From: Pyramidobacter sp. YE332 | Lineage (GTDB): Bacteria > Synergistota > Synergistia > Synergistales > Dethiosulfovibrionaceae | Direction: 5' to 3' | DNA length: 64,000 nt | Assembly: GCF_033060595.1 (NCBI RefSeq) | Contig: NZ_CP133038.1 | Location: 620,001-684,000, forward strand | In this document: one piece after another, positions 52,439-60,280 of the stretch | Layout: each line of letters starts with the position of its first letter | How positions within the stretch are numbered: position 1 is the stretch's first letter | Notes under the pieces: model-generated | Seen by the model: only the letters and a program-made list of their open reading frames with translations | What the model was told of the DNA's origin: nothing | The model's database searches: none | Position numbers and translations under genes: made by a program

Positions 52439-53188
52439 ATGTGGAAACGTATTCTTGGAGGGGCCGCTTTGTCCGTTCTGGCCGCCACGGCGGCTTTCGC
52501 CGCTTCGGCAATGGACAAGGAGACGCTGATCGTCGGCACGTCCGGCGCCTATCCGCCGTATGAGTTTCATGGGCAGTCCGGCGACTTGGTCGGATTTGAT
52601 ATCGACATGACCGAAGCCATCGCCAAAAAGCTGGGCAAAAAATTGCAGTGGCTCGATATGCCCTTTGATTCGCTGCTTCCGTCGCTGATGGCCGACAAGA
52701 TCGACCTGGTCTCGGCCGGCCTTTCGGCGACGCCGGAGCGCGCCAAGCGCGTCAGCTTTTCGTCGCCTTACGAGATTTCCTACAGTGCTTTCATCACTCG
52801 CGTCGACTATCAGCCCAAGAGCACCGACGATCTGGCCGGCAAGACCGTAGCCGTACAGATCGGCACTGTGCAGGAGACCTTTGCGCGCGCTCTCGGCAAC
52901 GTCGAAGTCAAGACGTATCAGAAATTCGACGAGTGCGTGCGCGAAGTGGCGCTGGGGCGTGTCGACGCGACCTTCATGGACATTCCCGCCGCCAAGGCCT
53001 ACGTCAAGGCCAAGGATTTCGACGGCAAGATCACCATCGCCTTCAACAAGCAGATTACCGGCGCCGACAAGGCGATCGCCATCTCCAAGGAAAATGTGGA
53101 ACTGACGGCCGCCGTGAGCCGGATCATTGAGGAAATGGACAAAAACGGCGAACTTCAGGCCCTGCGCGACAAGTGGTTCAACGAGTGA
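52439..53188 (+). CDS. Polar amino-acid ABC transporter substrate-binding protein
   Basis: Periplasmic binding protein (SBP_bac_3), 249 residues. Signal peptide MWKRILGGAALSVLAATAAFA, then LIVGTSGAYPPYEFHGQSGDLVGFDIDM with the arginine/aspartate pocket region, and AGLSATPERAKRVSFSSPYE. ATG 52439 has TAGGAGGTAACAG. No permease or ATPase gene is next to it, so it must share a complex encoded elsewhere. The ARG-box-like site and divergent argG suggest arginine or another basic amino acid (inference). Confidence 0.9.
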   Translation: MWKRILGGAALSVLAATAAFAASAMDKETLIVGTSGAYPPYEFHGQSGDLVGFDIDMTEAIAKKLGKKLQWLDMPFDSLLPSLMADKIDLVSAGLSATPERAKRVSFSSPYEISYSAFITRVDYQPKSTDDLAGKTVAVQIGTVQETFARALGNVEVKTYQKFDECVREVALGRVDATFMDIPAAKAYVKAKDFDGKITIAFNKQITGADKAIAISKENVELTAAVSRIIEEMDKNGELQALRDKWFNE

Positions 53189-53198
53189 ACGAACGGGA

Positions 53199-53214
53199 TG
53201 TTCCACGTGGAACA
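53199..53214. promoter_or_regulatory. parS-like ParB-binding palindrome 4
   Basis: TGTTCCACGTGGAACA, ten bases after the binding-protein stop; extended to a perfect 24-bp palindrome (53195-53218) by GGGA/TCCC. Confidence 0.8.
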
Positions 53215-53224
53215 TCCCGCGGAC

Positions 53225-53280
53225 AAAAAGACATCGGGGTGTCCGCACGGTCATCGTGCGGGACACCCCGATGTCTTTTT
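53225..53280. terminator. Terminator after binding-protein gene
   Basis: About 24-bp stem with one bulged base (AAAAAGACATCGGGGTGTCC... pairing with ...GGACACCCCGATGTCTTTTT), loop around GGTCATC, then T run. Usable in both directions. Confidence 0.85.
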
Positions 53281-53808
53281 GGGCGGGTTCCTCGCGGTTC
53301 AGAGTGGGGAACAGAAGAAAGCGAGAAGGACGTTTCCTGCGACAAGAGACTGCTTTTTTGAGAAATCCACGCGTCGCGCCAGTCGAAACAGAGCGGCGCA
53401 GTTCGGCTGCAATTTGCCGCAGACAAGGTAGATCATGGTCTTGAAATATTCAAGGTTACCGAATCCCCCTCGCGCAGCGCTTGATATCCTGGATGACGCT
53501 GTTCAAGTCTCCAATCATCGCGTTGGTGCGGCGGATGTCAAAGGAGTCGAGGATCTCGTCCGCAGAGGCGTCGATAGTATATAGATTGTATTGAAGAGGG
53601 ATTCCGGCTCGAGGCAGCGCATTACGCGGGCCGGTAGATTGTCGCCAGGTTCGAGCGATCGACCTGATGAATTGCTCCGCGGCGCCGCGCTGGATATTAC
53701 CAGACGGGGAACTGGGGGATGTTTTTCGCGCAGGAGGTTGGGCCGAGGGCAGGTGCAGGTCAGGCCGCCGTCCGCGCTGTTTTTGCCGCGGACGGCGGCC
53801 CTTCGTCG
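53281..53808. other. Gene-poor stretch with possible coding remnant
   Basis: No convincing gene. The minus frame ending at 53456 closes with a protein-like tail of about 48 residues (IPLQYNLYTIDASADEILD, RRTNAMIGDLNSVIQDIKR) that is less GC-rich than the surroundings and not interpretable as a shadow of another gene. It could be the 3' end of a decayed gene. Family not recognised. Confidence 0.4.
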
Positions 53809-54441
53809 TTACCGCCGGCCGGTCATCGCTCCGACGTCTTCGAGCCAGGCGTCGATGGAGCTTGGCACGTTGCAGAGATGACCGTCGCGGATGTCGGCTT
53901 TGGGGGCTGACGCCCGCAGGCTCTCGACGCTCTTCTGGATCGAACTGCCGCCGCTGGTGGCAAAGGGCAGGATGGTTTTGCCATCGAGGTTGTGGGCGTC
54001 GAGGAAGGAGCGGATGGGCATCGGCTCCACGAACCACCAGATCGGATAGCCCAGCAGGATCAGGTCGTAGTCTCCGATGTCGGGGACGGAGGCGGTCAAT
54101 TTGGGACGGATGTTTTCGGCTTTTTCCTTTTTGGCCTGAGCCACGGTGTCGCTGTAACCGGCGGGGTAGGGCGTTTCGGTGCGGATCTCGAAGATATCGC
54201 CGCCGATTTTTTCATGAATGGCGCGGGCTGCCGTGCGCGTGTTGCCGCCCCAGGAGAAATACGCGACGAGAATTTTCTTGCCGTTTTTGGCGGTTGAACC
54301 GAGCACGTCTTTTTCCGCGGCGGTGGCGTCTACGCGCGCGCGGCTCGTGTTCAGCCAGCCGACGACGGACTCCCATTTCCACGCGGCGCCGCCGGCGGCA
54401 ACGAGCAGCAACGCCAGCAGGGCCATCATCAGTTTTCTCAT
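53809..54441 (-). CDS. Exported or membrane-anchored flavodoxin
   Basis: Flavodoxin-fold electron carrier, 210 residues. An N-terminal hydrophobic segment (MRKLMMALLALLLVAAGGAA) can act as signal or anchor. The FMN phosphate loop is KILVAYFSWGGNTRTAARAI, and YDLILLGYPIWWFVEPMPI and ILPFATSGGSSIQKS complete the fold. ATG 54441 follows GAGGTG. The external location is unusual for flavodoxins and suggests a role in periplasmic redox reactions (inference). Confidence 0.85.
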   Translation of the reverse strand: MRKLMMALLALLLVAAGGAAWKWESVVGWLNTSRARVDATAAEKDVLGSTAKNGKKILVAYFSWGGNTRTAARAIHEKIGGDIFEIRTETPYPAGYSDTVAQAKKEKAENIRPKLTASVPDIGDYDLILLGYPIWWFVEPMPIRSFLDAHNLDGKTILPFATSGGSSIQKSVESLRASAPKADIRDGHLCNVPSSIDAWLEDVGAMTGRR

Positions 54442-54483
54442 CGGGATCACCTCGTTCGCAGGATCGCGGCCTTATGGACCGCT

Positions 54484-54503
54484 GTGATGATGTCATCACT
54501 ATA
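54484..54503 (-). promoter_or_regulatory. Promoter/operator of flavodoxin gene
   Basis: -10 TATAGT on the minus strand (54503-54498) overlaps the end of GTGATGATGTCATCAC (54484-54499), seven-base arms around TG. A bound regulator would cover the start point. The -35 is not clear. Confidence 0.45.
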
Positions 54504-54701
54504 ACACATGGACTGGGCTTTATGGCGAGGGGAATTTTGCATGCTGCCGTCTTTTGAGCGGCGCTTCTTTTTGCGGGGCGCTCCTGCTAAAATGATCTTG
54601 GAACGTCGGCAGGCGTTTTCGGCGTGCGGAAGGAAAGCCGCTGCCGCAGCGGCCTCAACAAAGTGAAAAAACGGCACGCACACATCAAGGGAGTGACCAA
54701 A

Positions 54702-55676
54702 ATGAGCAAGACAACGAAAAAGATCCTCGTCACCGTGATGCCCGTCACGGAAGAACACAAGATGTGGCTGGAGGAGCGGGCCGGGGGCGGAAATTTCGAC
54801 TGCCGGTTCGTCTATCAGGAAGGCGGTCTGAGCGCCACCGATCTGGAAGACGTGAACGTCGTCATCGGCAACCTGCCGCCGGAACTGGCCAAAGGCGCGC
54901 CGAAGCTCGAATGGCTGCAGCTCAATTCCGCCGGCGCCGATCCCTACGCGCAGCCCGGCGCGCTTCCCCCGGGCTGCCGGCTCACCAGCGCTTCGGGCGC
55001 TTACGGGCTGACCGTGTCGGAGCACATGCTGGCGCTGACGTTCGCGCTGGTGCGCCGCCTCGAGCAGTACGCCCTCAATCAGACGCGGCGCGAATGGAGC
55101 GCGCGCGGCAGCATCATCTCCGTGGAGGGGGCGACGATCCTCGTCCTCGGTCTGGGCGACATCGGCGGCTCTTACGCGCGCAAGGTGCACGCGCTGGGCG
55201 CTCACGTCCTCGGCGTGCGCCGCCGCGTCGGCGAGAAGCCGGATTATCTCGACGAACTGCACGCCATCGACGAGCTCGATCGGCTGCTGCCCCGCGCCGA
55301 TATCGTCGCCATGGTCCTGCCCGGCGGCGCCGCGACGGAACACCTGATGGACGAGCGCCGCCTCGGCCTGATGAAAAAAGGCGCTTTCCTCATCAACGTC
55401 GGCCGCGGCAGCGCCGTCGACCCGGAAGCGCTGAAAAAGGCGCTGCGCGCCAAGCATCTCGGCGGCGCGGCCTTGGACGTGACGGAGCCGGAGCCGCTGC
55501 CCGCCGGCGACGAGCTGTGGGGGTTCGACAACGTCATCATCACGCCGCACGTGGCCGGATTCTTTTATCTGCCCGAAACGCTGAACCGCATCGTGCGCAT
55601 CGCCGGGGACAACCTGCGCGCCTGGACGCGCGGCAGACCTCTGAGCCATGTTGTCGACGTGAAAAAAGACGCTTGA
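54702..55676 (+). CDS. D-isomer 2-hydroxyacid dehydrogenase
   Basis: NAD(P)-dependent dehydrogenase, 324 residues. The Rossmann motif is ILVLGLGDIGGSYARKV. Catalytic residues fit NVGRGSAVD (Arg), DVTEPEPLPAGDELW (Glu) and TPHVAGFFYLP (His). ATG 54702 has AAGGGAGTG; the frame is open upstream without a site. It stands alone before a strong terminator. Substrate unknown; relatives reduce glyoxylate, hydroxypyruvate or branched ketoacids. Confidence 0.9.
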   Translation: MSKTTKKILVTVMPVTEEHKMWLEERAGGGNFDCRFVYQEGGLSATDLEDVNVVIGNLPPELAKGAPKLEWLQLNSAGADPYAQPGALPPGCRLTSASGAYGLTVSEHMLALTFALVRRLEQYALNQTRREWSARGSIISVEGATILVLGLGDIGGSYARKVHALGAHVLGVRRRVGEKPDYLDELHAIDELDRLLPRADIVAMVLPGGAATEHLMDERRLGLMKKGAFLINVGRGSAVDPEALKKALRAKHLGGAALDVTEPEPLPAGDELWGFDNVIITPHVAGFFYLPETLNRIVRIAGDNLRAWTRGRPLSHVVDVKKDA

Positions 55677-55684
55677 ACGCAGAA

Positions 55685-55736
55685 CGGCTCGGCCGTTCAT
55701 GAAATTTTCTTCATGAGCGGCCGAGCCGTCCGTTTT
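55685..55736 (+). terminator. Terminator after dehydrogenase gene
   Basis: Stem of 19 bp with one G-U pair (55685-55703 with 55710-55728), loop ATTTTC, then CGTTTTT. Confidence 0.9.
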
Positions 55737-55757
55737 TGCGATCGCGCGGAAAAAGGA

Positions 55758-55961
55758 CTACAGATACGGCATATAACGCCGTCGTCCGTGCCGCTCGCGC
55801 CGCAGCGATTCCCTCGTGACCACGTGATTTTCGGCGAGGAATCCGCTGGAGACGGCGCCGGCCGTCAGAAAGTCGTCCATGGTGCGGATGACGCCGAGCG
55901 CGACGTCGTCCCCGCGAGGGCCGACGGTGGCCGTCATGTCGCCGGTTCCGACGGCGAACTT
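55758..55961 (-). pseudogene. 3' fragment of a Peripla_BP_4-like gene
   Basis: The last 68 codons of an open frame read GDMTATVGPRGDDVALGV and SGFLAENHVVTRESL, clearly related to the end of the leaderless binding protein at 18781-19635 (GRMTASVGPLG, SGFIAKNHLVTRTSL). The rest of the gene is missing; the region upstream (55962-56037) instead carries the promoter-like TTGAAG-N18-TATACT of the next gene. It is a relic of a second sugar-binding locus. Confidence 0.75.
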
Positions 55962-56037
55962 CGCTCCCGGTCGTTGAAGTCGGAGCGCGTAAGATGTTAT
56001 ACTGACCTGCACAAGATAAGTGCAAGGAGAATGAAGC

Positions 56038-56583
56038 ATGAGCTATATAACGACGTACGGCGGCATCCATTTCGATCCGCTGGCGCCGCGGCCGGAGCAG
56101 ATCCTGGCGGAAGACATCGCCCACGCCCTGTCGCTGATTTGCCGCGGCAACGGACACGTGCGGCGCTTTTACTCGGTGGCGCAGCACAGTCTGGCTTGTT
56201 CATACGAAGCGGAAGCCCGCGGACTTTCGGCGCGCGTCCGGCTGGCCTGCCTGCTTCACGATGCGGCCGAAGCTTATCTGTCGGACGTGACGCGCCCCGT
56301 GAAGACGCTGATGCCGCAGCTTCGCGCCGCTGAAGACCGATTGCTCGACGTCATCTGGCGCAAATTTCTCGACGAGGCGCCGGACGAGAGCGAACAGGCG
56401 TTGGTTTTTGAAATCGACGACGACATGCTCAGCTACGAGTTTCACGTTCTCATGCCCGAGGATATTTCCGATCGCTGGCGCAAAATCCGCTGTGCCGTCG
56501 ATACCCGCTGGGAAGAACCGGCCCGCGCGGCGGCCCGCTTCGAGAAGCGGTTGCGCGAGCTGTGGGCGATGATTTTGGAATAG
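56038..56583 (+). CDS. HD-domain phosphohydrolase (YfbR-like)
   Basis: Predicted metal-dependent phosphohydrolase, 181 residues. The HD signature is spread over RRFYSVAQHSLAC, ACLLHDAAEAYLSDVTRPVK and FEIDDDMLSYEF. Such proteins often act on nucleotides, for example 5'-deoxynucleotidases. ATG 56038 has AAGGAG. It stands alone with its own promoter; the following 56584-56905 holds no convincing gene, only a TATAAT at about 56844. Confidence 0.85.
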   Translation: MSYITTYGGIHFDPLAPRPEQILAEDIAHALSLICRGNGHVRRFYSVAQHSLACSYEAEARGLSARVRLACLLHDAAEAYLSDVTRPVKTLMPQLRAAEDRLLDVIWRKFLDEAPDESEQALVFEIDDDMLSYEFHVLMPEDISDRWRKIRCAVDTRWEEPARAAARFEKRLRELWAMILE

Positions 56584-56905
56584 AATGGGTATCTTTCGAG
56601 AGGCGTTTGCGCGGAACGGAAACTGACGCGGCAGAGCGCGGAGAAAGGCGCACGGCATTTTCAATTTGTTTTCGAGCGCCTGTGCCGTCTCTTGCCGAGG
56701 ACCGCCCCCGAAGCGGTCGAAAAGTTTTCACGGTGGCTGTTTCAAGAAGGCGGGAGACGTGCGCCGGAAACGATTTCTCCGGCAATGCCGAGAACGCTTC
56801 TGCACCGTGGACGCCTCTCCCTTTGGGGGCTTGCCTCGTGATGTATAATGACGGCGGGGAAACGGATTTTTGTTCAATATCTTATGGATTGCGGGGGGAT
56901 TTGTG

Positions 56906-57934
56906 ATGGATTACAAAGAAGTGCTGGAAACGGCGCGCAAAGTTCTGGCGGCCAAGTGCCGCGTCTGTCCGGTGTGCGACGGGCGCGCCTGCCGCGGCGA
57001 GGTGCCCGGCGTGGGCGGCAAGGGAACCGGCGCCACGTTCGTGCGCAACGTCGCCGCCCTTGCGGAAGTGAAGCTCGTGCTCGACACGCTCTACGCCGAC
57101 CGCGGTCAGGACACGAGCTGCGAGTTCTTCGGACGCACGTTCGCCATGCCCGTGTTCGCCGCGCCGATCGGCGGCATGAAACTCAACTACGGCTCCGACA
57201 TTGGCGAAGCCGCCAACGGCGAACGCGTCGTCAGAGGGGCGCACGCCGCCGGCAGCGCCGCCTTCACCGGCGATTCGCCCGACGAGGCCTTTTACGGTCC
57301 GCTGGAGGCGATCAAGGCGCTGGACGGCTGGGGCGTGCCCACCATCAAACCCTGGGCCATGAAGCAGGCGCTTGCGCGCATGGCCGACGCCGTCGCCGCC
57401 GGCGTGATGGCCGTGGCCATGGATGTGGACGCCGCCGGCCTGGTCAACGTGAAGCTGCGCGGCGAATCCGTCTATCCCAAGAGCGTCGCCGATCTTCACG
57501 CTCTCGTCGAGGCCGCGGGGAAAACGCCGTTCATCGTCAAGGGCATCATGTCCGTCAAGGGCGCGCTGAAAGCGCTCGAAGCCGGCTGCTACGGCATCGT
57601 CGTCTCCAACCACGGCGGCCGCGTGCTCGATCACGGCCAGTCCACCGTGGAAGTGCTGCCCGAGATCGCGCAAGCCGTGAACGGCCGCATGAAGGTCTTC
57701 GTCGACGGCGGCGTCAGAAGCGGCGTCGACGTCTTCAAAATGCTGGCGCTGGGCGCCGACGCCGTGCTGATCGGACGCCCCGTCACCATGTCGGCCTTCG
57801 GCGGCGGAGCCGAGGGCGTGGAGATCTATTTGAAAAAAATCCAGTCCGAGCTGACGGGAACCATGCTCATGACCGGCGCGGCGACGCTTGCCGAGATCGG
57901 CCGCGACATGGTGAGCGTGCCCGCGTATTTTTAG
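56906..57934 (+). CDS. FMN-dependent alpha-hydroxyacid dehydrogenase/oxidase family protein
   Basis: TIM-barrel flavoprotein of the lactate/glycolate oxidase family, 342 residues. Family motifs: FAAPIGGMKLNYG, KPWAMKQAL, FIVKGIMSVKGALKALEAG (FMN lysine), VVSNHGGRVLDHG (catalytic His/Arg region), VFVDGGVRSGVDVFKML and ADAVLIGRP. The N-terminus carries a cysteine cluster CRVCPVCDGRAC seen in anaerobe relatives, possibly metal binding. ATG 56906 follows GGGGGG; an earlier in-frame start is less well placed. Electron acceptor and substrate are unknown. Confidence 0.88.
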   Translation: MDYKEVLETARKVLAAKCRVCPVCDGRACRGEVPGVGGKGTGATFVRNVAALAEVKLVLDTLYADRGQDTSCEFFGRTFAMPVFAAPIGGMKLNYGSDIGEAANGERVVRGAHAAGSAAFTGDSPDEAFYGPLEAIKALDGWGVPTIKPWAMKQALARMADAVAAGVMAVAMDVDAAGLVNVKLRGESVYPKSVADLHALVEAAGKTPFIVKGIMSVKGALKALEAGCYGIVVSNHGGRVLDHGQSTVEVLPEIAQAVNGRMKVFVDGGVRSGVDVFKMLALGADAVLIGRPVTMSAFGGGAEGVEIYLKKIQSELTGTMLMTGAATLAEIGRDMVSVPAYF

Positions 57935-58004
57935 GCGAAGCGCGCCGAAGACGGCCGCCGGAAAAAGGCGAAAACGAAAAAAACGAGACAAGGCGATCAT
58001 AACG

Positions 58005-58040
58005 AAACGCCCGACGGTTCAGCAGCCGTCGGGCGTTTTT
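58005..58040. terminator. Bidirectional terminator between convergent genes
   Basis: Perfect 13-bp stem AAACGCCCGACGG / CCGTCGGGCGTTT, T run on the plus side and A run on the other. Ends the FMN-enzyme gene and possibly the opposite lyase gene. Confidence 0.88.
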
Positions 58041-58049
58041 CATGCGGAG

Positions 58050-58065
58050 TGTTCCGCGTGGAACA
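58050..58065. promoter_or_regulatory. parS-like ParB-binding site 5 (one base changed)
   Basis: TGTTCCGCGTGGAACA differs from the other four sites at one central position; one half-site GTTCCAC (minus strand) is intact. It lies between the terminator and the end of the lyase gene. Confidence 0.6.
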
Positions 58066-58079
58066 TTGGCGAACGATCG

Positions 58080-58976
58080 CTACTCTTCGACTGTGAAGGA
58101 GCTGTTTCTCTCGATCCGCGCCTGAAAATCGCTGAAATCGCCGATATGGGTGTAGAGCCCGCGCTCTTTCTGCGTGGCGATGCGGTCGCGGTAGGCTTTG
58201 GTGCCGCCGGTCTCGCGCAGGCTCGCGAGCGCGTCGTGCATGGCTTTCATGGAAGCGCGGATCAGCGTCTGCGGGAACTTGACGAGCTTGAACCCCATGT
58301 CCGCCAGCTGGTCGACGGTGAAGTCCTCGTTGACGGTGCCTTCGACGATGCTCGTGCAGACGGGAAAGGGCAGGGCGGCGATGCGCTTCATGTCCTCGGC
58401 CTTGGGCGGCACGGTGATGAAGATCATGTCCGCTCCGGCGTTACGATAGATCTGGGCGCGGCGCAGCGCCTCGTCGAAGCCGAGCGATTTGGCCGCGTCG
58501 GTGCGGGCGATCACGAAGAAATCGGGATTGAGGCGCGCGGCGAACACGGCGCGCAGACGTTCCACCATTTCCTCGGCGCTGACCACGGCCGTGTTGCTGT
58601 AATAGGCGCACATCTTCGGGAAAACCTGATCCTCGATCTGGATGCCGGCGATGTCCATGGCCTCGTACTCGCGCACCATGCGGCGGATGGGCAGCGTGCC
58701 GCCGTACCCCGTGTCGGCGTCGACGATCATCGGGATCGTCGTAGCGCCGAGGATGTTGAGAAAGTTGTTGCGCAGTTCGCCGTAGGAGAGGATGCCCACG
58801 TCGGCGCTGCCCAGCTCGAGGTTGGACATGGACGACCCGCTGACGACCACGGCCTCGAAGCCGGCGTCCTCCACCATGCGGGCGCCAAGCGCGTCGCCTG
58901 CGGCCGGTGCGACGACGACCCGATTGTTTCTGAAGAGATCGCGCAAGACCGCGGCTCGTGATTTTTTACTGTACAT
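58080..58976 (-). CDS. Isocitrate lyase/PEP mutase superfamily lyase
   Basis: TIM-barrel C-C bond lyase or decarboxylase, 298 residues. Metal and substrate residues appear in VVVSGSSMSN, IVDADTGYGG (D87, D89) and IQIEDQ. The catalytic loop reads FPKMCAYYSNT: the cysteine (C123) is present, but the CGH of 2-methylisocitrate and isocitrate lyases is CAY. The reaction may therefore differ. ATG 58976 has AAGGAGG. It is the last gene of the Tct-amidohydrolase row, separated by a hairpin at 59027-59062. Confidence 0.85.
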   Translation of the reverse strand: MYSKKSRAAVLRDLFRNNRVVVAPAAGDALGARMVEDAGFEAVVVSGSSMSNLELGSADVGILSYGELRNNFLNILGATTIPMIVDADTGYGGTLPIRRMVREYEAMDIAGIQIEDQVFPKMCAYYSNTAVVSAEEMVERLRAVFAARLNPDFFVIARTDAAKSLGFDEALRRAQIYRNAGADMIFITVPPKAEDMKRIAALPFPVCTSIVEGTVNEDFTVDQLADMGFKLVKFPQTLIRASMKAMHDALASLRETGGTKAYRDRIATQKERGLYTHIGDFSDFQARIERNSSFTVEE

Positions 58977-59026
58977 AGAGGGATTCCTCCTTGGACGATC
59001 AGATGTGATGCATGTGAAATAAAATC

Positions 59027-59074
59027 GGCCCTTTCAGGCTCCGTCGCGAATCTGAAAGGGCCTTTTGTTTTTTT
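59027..59074. terminator. Hairpin between amidohydrolase and lyase genes
   Basis: Perfect 11-bp stem GGCCCTTTCAG / CTGAAAGGGCC. The T tract is stronger on the plus side (TTTTGTTTTTTT) than on the minus side (GATTTTATTT), so partial termination before the lyase gene is possible. Confidence 0.65.
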
Positions 59075-59097
59075 CGCCGCGTGCGGCAAAGCGCGGA

Positions 59098-60264
59098 TCA
59101 GTCCCTCTGCCCGTAGAGTTTCAGCGCGTTCTCGCTCAGCACCATGCGGGCGCTTTCTTTTGCCTGACGTTCGGAGAGCAGACCGTCTTCCGTGAACTGC
59201 CTCATGACGCGCGTCAGCGCTTTCTTGGCGATGAAAGCGGCGATCCAGACCATTTCGGCGTACCAGTGCTGTCCCGTGCCGAGCATGATCTTGTCGTGCG
59301 GCGTGATCGAAAGCGCGTCTTCGAGGCAGCGCGCAAACAACAGCGGCTGCCAGGGCAGCGTCTGGCTCAGGTCGAGGTACACGTTGGGGAAGTTGCAGGC
59401 CATGATGGCGGCGTTGCGCGTGAAGGGAAAACTCTGATGCAGGAAAACGATTTTTGCGTGGAAGAAACGTTTTTCCTTGAGGAACGGCGCCATCAGGATC
59501 GGATCAACCTGATAGAAGTCAGTACGATTTTTGAATCCCGTGCTGCCGGAATGAAGATGCAGCGGCACGTTCAAATCCTGACAGATCGTGAGAATATGAG
59601 GGAACATAGCGTGATAAACCGTGTCGACGGCTTCCTTTTTGCCGGATTTCGCGGCGTCGAAGGATTTTTCCGCATCCTGCGCTGTTATGTCGCGCACGGC
59701 CATGCCGCCGAACTTTTCGCCGATATGCCCTTTGAGTCCGGCAAACCCCTGCCGAGCCGCGTCGTTGATGCTCTGCAGCACTTGATCCAACAGCGCTTTG
59801 TAAGAATCCGCCGTTTGAAGTTGTTCGCTGAAGACATTTTCGTACTGAAACAGGCGGTTCACGCGGCAGGGAAAGCACATCGTGTCGTGGTGCCCCATGG
59901 GCAGCTCGCAGTCGAGCGTGCAGCCGCAGACCTTTTGGTCGGCGTAGAGCATGCGCGTGTAGCGGCGCAGGTCCTCCGGCGTTTTCGTGCGGCTGTTGCG
60001 GAAGGCTACGACGCCTTGCAGCGACTCCTCGCAGCCGAAGCGGTGCGACATGGCGTGAACCAGCGTCCGTACGACGCTCTGGTACGGCATGTGACTGAAC
60101 GCCGCGGCGGACGGGCAGGGACGCCCCGCGTCGTCTTCGGCATCACGCACGCCGTGATAGTAATTGAGCGCGAACTCTTCGGCCGTGACGGATGTCCTGT
60201 CCATAAACAGACGGTGCGTGTGATTGTCATAAAAAGCTTCGTGGCTGAAGTCGAAATCTGCCAT
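59098..60264 (-). CDS. Amidohydrolase 2-type metal-dependent hydrolase/decarboxylase
   Basis: Protein of 388 residues with an amidohydrolase-like barrel: N-terminal HXH in YDNHTHRLF, later histidines in PLHLHSG and IVFLHQSFPF, and an acidic/glycine end segment DKIMLGTGQHWYAE where relatives show GSD. A cysteine-rich middle (ADQKVCGCTLDCELPMG) is unusual. It follows tctA by 16 bp and so likely acts on the imported carboxylate. Possible reactions are hydrolysis, isomerisation or decarboxylation. Confidence 0.75.
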   Translation of the reverse strand: MADFDFSHEAFYDNHTHRLFMDRTSVTAEEFALNYYHGVRDAEDDAGRPCPSAAAFSHMPYQSVVRTLVHAMSHRFGCEESLQGVVAFRNSRTKTPEDLRRYTRMLYADQKVCGCTLDCELPMGHHDTMCFPCRVNRLFQYENVFSEQLQTADSYKALLDQVLQSINDAARQGFAGLKGHIGEKFGGMAVRDITAQDAEKSFDAAKSGKKEAVDTVYHAMFPHILTICQDLNVPLHLHSGSTGFKNRTDFYQVDPILMAPFLKEKRFFHAKIVFLHQSFPFTRNAAIMACNFPNVYLDLSQTLPWQPLLFARCLEDALSITPHDKIMLGTGQHWYAEMVWIAAFIAKKALTRVMRQFTEDGLLSERQAKESARMVLSENALKLYGQRD

Positions 60265-60280
60265 CGTAGAAGCCTCCGCT

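Noticed and set aside
53198-53431. Short frame beginning MFHVEH as a gene
   Set aside because: Its start is simply the translated parS palindrome; the rest runs through a terminator and shows no domain.
56562-56906. 114-codon plus frame between the HD gene and the FMN enzyme
   Set aside because: Composition is not protein-like, it starts inside the HD gene and no motif is visible.
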